DNA of 64,000 nt from Calliopsis andreniformis. Lineage: Eukaryota > Arthropoda > Insecta > Hymenoptera > Andrenidae. The stretch spans positions 3,472,001-3,536,000 of the forward strand of contig NW_027480423.1 in assembly GCF_051401765.1 (NCBI RefSeq), read 5' to 3'. Shown one piece after another: positions 52,458-62,155 of this stretch (within the stretch, counting starts at the first letter, position 1; each line of letters starts with the position of its first letter). The notes beneath the pieces were generated by a model. That model did not search any database and had not been told where the DNA came from. It was given only the letters and a program-made list of their open reading frames with translations. The position numbers were made by a program, and so were the translations under genes.

Positions 52458-54479
52458 TTTTTCCATTGTATATAACGAATAATTGGTACCAGTGTAAAAG
52501 TTATGGTCATTTCTACGTTCCGAGCAACCTAGGCTTCACCCTAGGGCGTTGCTCCAACAGATTGAGTAGTTAGGGCCTTAGAAGTCAACGCCCGAACCAT
52601 AAAATGCAAAAAAAATTCAACAGCGTTTCCATCATATAACAGGAATAGTTGCAACTAGTTTGAAAGTGACGGCCAATTCTACGTTCCGGGCAGCCTAGGC
52701 TTCACTCTAGGGCGTTGCTCCACCAGATCGAATAGTTAGTGCCTTAGAAGTCAACGCCAGAAGCATAAAATACAATACAAATACAACAGCTTTTCCATCG
52801 TATAAAACGAATAATTGCAACCAGTATGAAAGTGATGGCCAATTCTACTTTCCGAGCAACCTAGGCTTCACCCTAGGGCGTTGCTCCAACAGATTGAATA
52901 GTTAGGGCCTTAGAAGTCAACGCCCGAACCATAAAATGCAAAAAAGATTCAATAGTGTTTCCATCATATAACAGGAATAATTGCAACCAGTTTGAAAGTG
53001 AAGGGCAATTCTACGTTCCGGGCAACCTAGGCTTCACTCTAGGGCGTTGCTCCACCAGATCGAATAGTTAGTGCCTTAGAAGTCAACGCCAGAAGCATAT
53101 AATACGATACAAATACAACAGTTTTTCCATCGTATAAAACGAATAATTGTAACCAGTATGAAACTTATGGTCATTTCTACTTTCCGAGCAACCTAGGCTT
53201 CACCCTAGGGCGTTGCTCCAACAGATTGAATAGTTAGGGCCTTAGAAGTCAACGCCCGAACCATAAAATGCAAAAAAAAATACAACAGTGTTTCCATCAT
53301 ACAACAGGAGTAATTGCAACCAGTTTGAAAGTGATGGCCAATTCTACGTTCCGGGCAACCTAGGTTTCACTCCAGGGCGTTGGTCCACCAGACCGAATAG
53401 TTACGGCCTAAGAAGTCAACGCCAGAAGCATAAAATACGATATAAATACAACAGCTTTTCCATCGTATAAAACGAGTAATTGCAATCAGTGTGAAAGTAA
53501 TGGTCATTTCCACGTTCCGAGCACCCTAGGCGTCACTCTAGGGCGTTGCTCCACCACATCTAATAGCTACGGCCTTAGAAGTCAAGGCCAGAGGCATAAA
53601 ATACAATATAAATACAACAGCGTTTCCATCGTATAAAACGAATAATTGCATCCAGCGTGAAAGTTATGGTCATTTCTACATTTCGAGCAACATAGGCTTC
53701 ACTCTAGGGCGTTGCTCCACCAGATCGAATAGTTAGGTCCTTAGAAGTAAACGCCAGAAGCATAAAATACGATATAAATGCAACAGCTTTGCCATCGCAT
53801 AGAAGGAATAATTGCAAACAGTGTGAAAGTAATGGTCATTTCTACGTTCCGGCCAACCTAGGCTTCACTCTACGGTGTTGTTCCACCAGATGGAATAGTT
53901 AGGGCCTAAGAAGTGAACGCCAGAAGCATAAAATACAATATAAATATAACAGAATTTCCATCGTATAAAACGAATAATAGCAACCAGTGTGAAAGCTATG
54001 GTCATTTCTACGTTCCGTGCAACCTAGGCTTCACTCTAGGGCGTTGCTCCACCAGATCAGACAGTTAGGGCCTTAGAAGCCAACTCCCGAAGCATTAAAT
54101 ACAAAATAAATAGAACAGTTTTTCCATCATATAAAACGAATAATTGCAACCAGTATGAAAGTTATGGTCATTTCTACTTTCCGGGCAACCTAGGCTTCAC
54201 CCTAGGGCGTTGCTCCAACAGATTGAATAGTTAGGGCCTTAGAAGTCAATGCCCGAAGCATAAAATGCAATAAAAATACAACAGTTTTTCCATCATATAA
54301 CAGGAATAATTGCAACCAATTTGAAAGTGATGGTCATATCTACGTACTGGGCAACCTAGGCTTCACTCGAGGGCGTTGCTCCACCAGATCGAATAGTTAG
54401 GGCCTTAGAAGTCAACGCCCGAAGCATAAAATACAGAATAAATAGAACAGTTTTTCCATCGTATAAAACGAATAATTGC
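52458..54479. repeat. Mosaic block joining 33-34 kb-type and 5 kb-type monomers
   Basis: The first two-thirds (to about 53.66 kb) match 33.36-34.58 kb at 19086 bp. From about 52.9 kb to 54479 the block also matches 4420-5999 at 48480 bp. Only the latter shares CCATCGCATAGAAGGAATAA (53796) and TTCCGGCCAACC. Local changes are GCTTTGCCATCG (53786) and CGTACTGGGCAACC (54343). This is the right-hand end of the homogeneous HOR region. Confidence 0.8.
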
Positions 54480-54856
54480 TACCAGTGTAAAAGTTTTAGT
54501 CATTTCTACGTTCCGGGCAACCTAGGCTTCACCCTAGGGCGTTGTTCCACCTGAACGAATAGTTAGGGACTTAGAAGTCAACGCCCCAACCATAAAATGC
54601 AAAAAAAATACGACAGTGTTTCCATCATATAACAGGAATAATTCGAACCAGTTTGAAAGTGATGGCCAATTCTACGTTCCGGTCAACCTGGGTTTCACTC
54701 CAGGGCGTTGCTCCACCAGATCGAATAGCTACGGCCTAAGAAGTCAACGCCAGAAGCATAAAATACGATATAAATACAACAGCTTTTCCATCGTATAAAA
54801 CGAATGATTGCAACCAGTGTGAAAGTAATGGTCATTTCTACATTCCGAGCAACCTA

Positions 54857-54858
54857 GT
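54857..54858. other. Internal 16-bp deletion in one monomer
   Basis: AACCTAG is followed directly by TCGCTCCGCCACATC. The usual monomer has about 16 more bases (the CGTCACTCTAGGG part) between the two CTAG motifs and the GCTCCACC segment. The deletion removes the second palindromic arm, so this unit cannot form the paired-arm hairpin. It lies right at the change from homogeneous to divergent monomers. Confidence 0.75.
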
Positions 54859-55380
54859 CGCTCCGCCACATCTAATAGCTACGGCCTTAGAAGTCAACGC
54901 CCGAACCATAAAATGCAAAAAAAATTCAACAGTGTTTCCATCATATAACAGGAATAATTGCAACCAGTTTGAAAGTGATGGCCAATTCTACGTTCCGGGC
55001 AGCCTAGGCTTCACTCTACTGCGTTGCTCCACCAGATCGAATAGTTAGTGCCTTAGAAGTCAACGCCAGAAGCATAAAATACAATACAAATACAACAGTT
55101 TTTCCATCGTATAAAACGAATAATTGCAACCAGTATGAAACTTATGGTTATTTCTACTTTCCGAGAAACCTAGGCTTCACTCTAGGGCGTTGCTCCACCA
55201 GATCAAACAGTTAGGGCCTTAGAAGACAACGCCAGAATCATAAAATACAATATAGATACAACAGTTTTTCCATCGTATAAAACGAATAATTGCAACCAGT
55301 CTGAAACTTATGGACATTTCTATTTGCCGAGCAACCTAGGTTTCACCCTAGGGCGTTGCTCCAACAGATTGAATAGTTAG

Positions 55381-55600
55381 GGCCTTAGAAGTCAACGCCC
55401 GAAGCATAAAATGCAATATAAATGGAACAGTTTTTCCATTCTATAAAACGAATAACTGCAACCAGTGTGAAAGTACTGGTCATTTCCACGTTCCGGGTAA
55501 CCTAGGTTTCACTCTAGGGCGTTGATCCACGAGATCGAATAGCTAGGGGCTTAGAATTCAACGCAAGAAGGATAAAATACAATATAAGTACAGCAGTTTT
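55381..55600. repeat. Old 6-monomer repeat, left copy
   Basis: Matches about 56377-56596 at 996 bp (6 x 166). Shared variants are AAATGGAACAG, CCATTCTAT, GTACTGGTCATTTCCACG, CCGGGTAACCTAGGTTTC and GGGGCTTAGAATTCAACGC. The copies differ at several bases (GTTGATCCACGAG against GTTGCTCCACCAG, GCAAGAAGG against GCCAGAAGG), so this duplication looks older than those in the first 54 kb. Confidence 0.75.
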
Positions 55601-56376
55601 TCCATCGTATAAAACGAATAATTGCAACCGGTGTGAAAGTAATGGTCATTTCTACGTTCCGAGCACCCTAGGCACCACTCTAGGGCGTTGCTCCACCAGA
55701 TCGAATAGTTAGTGCCTTAGAAGTCAACGCCAGAAGCATACAACTCAATAAAGATGCAACAGTTTTTCCATTGTATAGCAGGAGTAACTGCAAACAGTGT
55801 GAAAGTACTGGTCATTTCTACTTTCCGGGCAACCTAGGCTTCACCCTAGGGCGCTGCTACAACAGATTGAATAGTTAGGATCTTAGAAGTCAATGCCCGA
55901 AGCATAAAATACAATATAAGTACAACAGTTTTTCCATCGTATAAAATGAATGATTGCGAACATTGTGAAAGTAATGGTCATTTCTACGTGGCTGGCAACC
56001 TACCCGTCACTCTAGGGCGTTGCTGCTCCACATCTGATAGCTACGGCCTTAGAAGCTAACGCCGAAAGCATAAAATACAATATAAATACAACAGCTTTGC
56101 CATCGTATAAAATGAATAATTGCAAACAGTGTGAAGGTAATGGTCATTTCTACGTTCCGAGCAACCTAGGCTTCACTCTAAGGCGTTGCTCCACCAGATC
56201 GAATAGTTAGGACCTTAGAAGTCAACGCCAGAAGCATAAAATAAAATAAAGATGCAACAGTTTTTCCATCGTATAACAGGAATAATTGCAAACAGTGTGA
56301 AGGTAATGGTATGTTCTACGTTCCGGGCAAACTAGGCTACACGCTAGAGTGTTGCTCCACCAGATGGAATAGCTAG

Positions 56377-56596
56377 GGCCTTAGAAGTCAACGCCCGAAG
56401 CATAAAATGCAAAATAAATGGAACAGTTTTTCCATTCTATTAAACGAATAACTGCAACCAGTGTGAAGGTACTGGTCATTTCCACGTTCCGGGTAACCTA
56501 GGTTTCACTCTAGGGCGTTGCTCCACCAGATCGAATAGCTAGGGGCTTAGAATTCAACGCCAGAAGGATAAAATAAAATATAAGTACAACAGTTTT
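56377..56596. repeat. Old 6-monomer repeat, right copy
   Basis: Partner of 55381-55600. The AT-rich tail here reads AAAATAAAATATAAGTAC. Further right the two regions lose similarity beyond the generic monomer plan. Confidence 0.73.
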
Positions 56597-58322
56597 TCCA
56601 TCGTATAAAATGCATAATAGCAGACATTGTGAAAGTAATGGTCATTTCTACGTTCCGGGTAACCTAGGCTTCACTGTAGAGTCATGCTCCACCAGATCGA
56701 ATAGGTAGTGCCTTAGAAGGCAACGCCAGAAGCATAATATACAATATAAATACAACAGCTTTTCCATCGTATAGAATGAATAATTGCAAACAGTGTGAAA
56801 GTAATGGTCATGCCTACGTTCCGGGTAACCTAGGTTTCACTCTAGGGCGTTCCTCGACCAGATAGAATAGCTAGGGACTTAGAACTCAACGCCAGAAGAA
56901 TAAAATATAATATAAGTACAACAGTTTTTCCATCGTATAAAATGAATATATCCAAACATTGTGAAAGTAATGGTCATTTATACGTTCCGGGCAACCCATG
57001 CGACACTCTAGGGCGTTGCTCCACCACATCTAATAGCTACGGCCTTCAAAGTCAACGCCAGAAGCATAAAATACGATATAAATACAACAGCTTTTCCATC
57101 ATATAAAACGAATAATGGTAACCAGTGTGAAAGTTATGGTCATTTCTACGTTCCGGTCAACCTAGGCTTCACTCTAGGACGTTGATCCACCAGATCGAAT
57201 AGTTTGGGCCTATGAAGTCAACGCCAGAAGCATAAAATATAATAAAGGTGCAACAGTTTTTCCATCGTATAACAGGAATAACTGCAAACAGTGTGAAACT
57301 AATGGTCATTTCTACGTTCCTGGCAACCTAGGCTTCACTGTAGGGTGTTGCTCCACGAGATCGAGTAGTTAGGGCCTTAGAAGTGAATGCCGGAAGCATA
57401 AAATACGATATAAATACAACAGCTTTTCCATTGTATAAAACGAATAATTGCTACGAGTGTAAAAGTTATGGTCATTTCTACGTTCCGGGCAACCTAGGCT
57501 TCACCCGAGGGCGTTGTTCCACCAGATCGAATAGTTAGGGCCTTGGAAGTGAACGCCAGAAGCATAAAATACAATATAAATACAACAGTCTTTCCATCCT
57601 ATAACAGGAATAATTGCAACCCGTGTGAAAGTGATGGTCATTTCTACGTTCCAGGCAACCTAGGCTTCACTCTAGGGCGTTGTTCCACCAGATCGAATAG
57701 CTAGGGCCTAAGAAGTCAACGCCCGAAGCATAAAATACAATATAAATATAACAGTTTTTCCATCGCATAAACCGAATAATAACAACCAGTGAGAATGTTA
57801 TGGTCATTTCTACGTTCCAGGCAACCTAGGCTTCACTCTAGGGCGTTGTTCCACCAGATCGAATAGTTAGGGCCTAAGAAGTCAACGCCAGAAGCATAAA
57901 ATACGATATAAATACAACAGCTTTTCCGTCGTTTAAAACGAATAATTGCAACCAGTGTGAAAGTTATGGTCATTTCTACGTTCCGGGCAACCTAGGCTTC
58001 ACTCTAGGGCGTTGCTCCACCAGATCGAATAGTTAGTGCCTTTGAGGTCAACGCCAGAAGCATAAAATACAATATAAATACATCAGTTTTTCCATCGTAT
58101 AAAACGAATAATTGCAACCAGTTTGAAAGTGACGGCCAATTCTACCTTCCGGGCAATCTAGGCTTCACTCTAGGGCGTTGCTCCACCAGATCGAATAGTT
58201 AGTGCCTTAGAAGTCAACGCCAGAAGCATAAAATACAATATAAATGCAACAGTTTTTCCATCGTATAAAACGAATAATTGCAACCAGTATGAAACCTATG
58301 GTCATTTCTACTTTCCTAGCAA

Positions 58323-58340
58323 CCAAGGCTTCACCCAAGG
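58323..58340. other. Direct-repeat arms with the same change twice
   Basis: Both CCTAGG arms read CCAAGG here (58323-58328 and 58335-58340) and in the duplicated copy (60646-60651 and 60658-60663). The stem would be broken, but the two arms remain identical as direct repeats. This suggests that one arm was copied onto the other. Confidence 0.6.
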
Positions 58341-59152
58341 GCGTTGCTCCAACAGATTGAATAGTTAGGGCCTCAGAAGTCAACGCCCGAACCATCAAAT
58401 GCAAAAAAAATACAACAGTGTTTCCATCATATAACAGGAATAATTGCAACCAGTTTGAAAGTGATGGCCAATTCTACGTTCCGGGCAACCTATGCTTCAC
58501 TCTATTGCGTTGCTCCACCAGATCGAATAGTTAGTGACTTAGAAGTCAACGCCAGAAGCATAAAATACAATATAAATACAACAGTTTTTCCATCGCATAA
58601 AACGAATAATTGCAACGAGTATGAAACTTATGGACATTTCTACTTTCCGAGCAACCTAGGCTTCTCCTTAGGGCGTTGCTCCAACAGATTGAATAGTTAG
58701 GGCCTTAGAAGTCAACGCCCGAACCATAAAATGCAAAAAAAATTCAACAGTGTTTCCATCATATAACAGGAATAATTGCAAACAGTTTGAAAGTGATGGC
58801 CAATTCTACGTTCCGGGTAACCTAGGTATCACTCCAGGGCGTTGCTCCACCAGACCGAATAGTTACGGCCTAAGAAGTCAACGCCAGAAGCATAAAATAC
58901 GATATAAATACAACAGCGTTTCCATCGTATAAAACGAATAATTGCAACCAGTGTGAAAGTTATGGTCATTTCTACATTCCGAGCAACCTAGGCTTCACTC
59001 TAGGGCGTTGCTCCACCAGATCGAATAGTTAGTGCCTTGGAAGTCAACGCCAGAAGCATAAAATACAATATAAATACAACAGATTTTCCATCGTATGAAA
59101 CGAGTAATTGCAACCAGTATGAAACTTATGGTCATTTCTACTTTCCGAGCAA

Positions 59153-59170
59153 CCTATGCTTCACCATAGG
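59153..59170. other. Hairpin with paired (compensatory) arm changes
   Basis: The usual arms CCTAGG...CCTAGG are replaced by CCTATG (59153-59158) and CATAGG (59165-59170) around the loop CTTCAC. The fifth base of the left arm (G to T) and the second base of the right arm (C to A) pair with each other, so the 6-bp stem is still perfect. The copy at 61476-61493 is the same event carried along by the 2323-bp duplication. Confidence 0.6.
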
Positions 59171-60003
59171 GTGTTGCTCCAACAGGTTGAATAGTTAGGG
59201 CCTTAGAAGTCAACGCCCGAACCATCAAATGCAAAAAAAATACAACAGTGTTTCCATCATATAACAGGGATAATTGCAACCAGTTGGAAAGTGATGGCCA
59301 ATTCTACGTTCCGGGCAACCTAGGTTTCACTCCAGGGCGTTGCTCCACCAGACCGAATAGTTACGGCCTAAGAAGTCAACGCCAGAAGCATAAAATATTA
59401 TATAAATACAACAGCTTTTCCATCGTATAAAACGAATAATTGCAACCAGTGTGAATTTAATTGTCATTTCTACGTTCCGAGCACCCTAGGCGTCACTCTA
59501 GGGCGTTGCTCCACCACATCTAATAGCTACGGCCTTAGAAGCCAACGCCAGAGGCATAAAATACAATATAAATGCAACAGCTTTTCCATCGTATAAAACG
59601 AATAATTGCAACCAGTGTGAAAGTTATGGTCATTTCTACATTCCGAGCAACCTAGGCTTCACTCTAGGGCGTTGCTCCACCAGATGGAATAGTTGGGTCC
59701 ATAGAAGTGAACGCCAGAAGCATAAAATACAATATAAATATAACAGTTTTTCCATCGTATAAAACGAATAATAGCAACCAGTGTGAAAGTTATGGTCATT
59801 TCTACGTTCCGGGCAATCTAGGCTTCACTCTAGGGCGTTGCTCCACCAGATCAAACCGCTAGGGCCTTAGAAGTCAACGTCCGAAGCACTAAATACAAAA
59901 TAAATAGATTGTTTTTCCATTGTATAAAACGAATAATTGCTACCAGTGTAACAGTTATGGTCATTTCTACGTTCCGGGCAACGTAGGCTTCACCCTTGGC
60001 CGT

Positions 60004-62155
60004 TGTTCCACCAGATCGAATAGCTAGGGCCTAAGAAGTCAACGCCCGAAGCATAAAATACAATATAAATATAACAGTTTTTCCATCGCATAAACCGAAT
60101 AATAACAACCAGTGAGAATGTTATGGTCATTTCTACGTTCCAGGCAACCTAGGCTTCACTCTAGGGCGTTGTTCCACCAGATCGAATAGTTAGGGCCTAA
60201 GAAGTCAACGCCAGAAGCATAAAATACGATATAAATACAACAGCTTTTCCGTCGTATAAAACGAATAATTGCAACCAGTGTGAAAGTTATGGTCATTTCT
60301 ACGTTCCGGGCAAGCTAGGCTTCACTCTAGGGCGTTGCTCCACCAGATCGAATAGTTAGTGCCTTTGAGGTCAACGCCAGAAGCATAAAATACAATATAA
60401 ATACATCAGTCTTTCCATCGTATAAAACGAATAATTGCAACCAGTTTGAAAGTGACGGCCAATTCTACCTTCCGGGCAATCTAGGCTTCACTCTAGGGCG
60501 TTGCTCCACCAGATCGAATAGTTAGTGCCTTAGAAGTCAACGCCAGAAGCATAAAATACAGTATAAATACAACAGTTTTTCCATCGTATAAAACGAATAA
60601 TTGCAACCAGTATGAAACCTATGGTCATTTCTACTTTCCTACCAACCAAGGCTTCACCCAAGGGCGTTGCTCCAACAGATTGAATAGTTAGGGCCTTAGA
60701 AGTCAACGCCCGAAATATAAAATGCAAAAAAAATACAACAGTGTTTCCATCATATAACAGGAATAATTGCAACCAGTTTGAAAGTGATGGCCAATTCTAC
60801 GTTCCGGGCAACCTAGGTTTCACTCCAGGGCGTTGCTCCACCAGACCGAATAGTTACGGCCTAAGAAGTCAAGGCCAGAAGCATAAAATACGGTATAAAT
60901 ACAACAGCTTTTCCATCGTATAAAACGATTAATTGCAACCAGTTTGAAAGTAATGGTCTTTTCTACGTTCCGAGCACCCTAGGCGTCACTCTAGGGCGTT
61001 GCTCCACTAGATCGAATAGCTAGGGCCTTAGAAGTCAACGCCAGAAGCATAAAATACAATATAAATACAACAGTTTTTCCATCGTATAAAACGAATAATT
61101 GCAACCAGTTTGAAACCTATGGTCATTTCTACTTTCCGAGCAACCTAGGCTTCACCCTAGGTCGTTGCTCCAACAGATTGAATAGTTAGGGCCTTAGAAG
61201 TCAACGCCCGAAGCATAAAATGCAATAAAAATACAACAGTGTTTCCATCATATAACAGGAATAATTGCAACCAGTGTGAAAGTTATGGTCATTTCTACAT
61301 TCCGAGCAACCTAGGCTTCACTCTAGGGCGTTGCTCCACCAGATCGAATAGTTAGTGCCTTGGAAGTCAACGCCAGAAGCATAAAATACAATATAAATGC
61401 AACAGATTTTCCATCGTATGAAACGAATAATTGCAACCAGTATGAAACTTATGGTCATTTCTACTTTCCGAGCAACCTATGCTTCACCATAGGGTGTTGC
61501 TCCAACAGGTTGAATAGTTAGGGCCTTAGAAGTCAACGCCCGAACCATCAAATGCAAAAAAAATACAACAGTGTTTCCATCATATAACAGGGATAATTGC
61601 AACCAGTTGGAAAGTGATGGCCAATTCTACGTTCCGGGCAACCTAGGTTTCACTCCAGGGCGTTGCTCCACCAGACCGAATAGTTACGGCCTAAGAAGTC
61701 AACGCCAGAAGCATAAAATATTATATAAATACAACAGCTTTTCCATCGTATAAAACGAATAATTGCAACCAGTGTGAATTAAATTGTCATTTCTACGTTC
61801 CGAGCACCCTAGGCGTCACTCTAGGGCGTTGCTCCACCACATCTAATAGCTACGGCCTTAGAAGCCAACGCCAGAGGCATAAAATACAATATAAATACAA
61901 CAGCTTTACCATCGTATAAAACGAATAATTGCAACCAGTGTGAAAGTTATGGTCATTTCTACATTCCGAGCAACCTAGGCTTCACTCTAGGGCGTTGCTC
62001 CACCAGATGGAATAGTTGGGTCCATAGAAGTGAACGCCAGAAGCATAAAATACAATATAAATATAACAGTTTTTCCATCGTATAAAACGAATAATAGCAA
62101 CCAGTGTGAAAGTTATGGTCATTTCTACGTTCCGGGCAACCTAGGCTTCACTCTA
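60004..62155. repeat. 14-monomer tandem duplication, right copy
   Basis: Right partner of 57681-59837. It lacks the two special monomers of the left copy but has two others near 60.92-61.26 kb, including GATTAATTGCAACCAGTTTG and CACCCTAGGTCG, so total spacing is unchanged. Other single differences include GGGCAAGCTAGG (60308) and AAGGCCAGAAGC (60871). Confidence 0.85.

Larger units (their letters stand above)
54480..57680. repeat. Divergent satellite zone
   Basis: About 19 monomers that still keep the 166-bp plan but no longer match one another closely. Many have private changes: GTTCTATTAAACG-type substitutions near 56438, GGTATGTTCTACG (56309), CCCATGCGACACTC (56995), CATGCCTACG (56809) and GAGTCATGCTCC (56679). 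No foreign sequence is inserted. The fall in similarity begins near 54.9-55.4 kb and fits the edge of a homogenised core, where older monomers persist. Confidence 0.8.
57681..59837. repeat. 14-monomer tandem duplication, left copy
   Basis: Matches about 60004-62155 at 2323 bp (14 monomers minus 1 bp). Shared private variants: CATCGCATAAACCGAATAAT, AACAACCAGTGAGAATG, GCCTTTGAGGTC, CAACCAAGGCTTCACCCAAG, CAACCTATGCTTCACCATAG and AATATTATATAAATAC. In the middle (about 58.49-58.82 kb) it carries two monomers, with CCTATGCTTCACTCTATTGC and CTTCTCCTTAGGGCG, that are absent from the right copy. Confidence 0.85.

Noticed and set aside
54840..54880. Transposon insertion scar at the truncated monomer
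   Set aside because: No target-site duplication or foreign bases are present; a simple internal deletion explains it.
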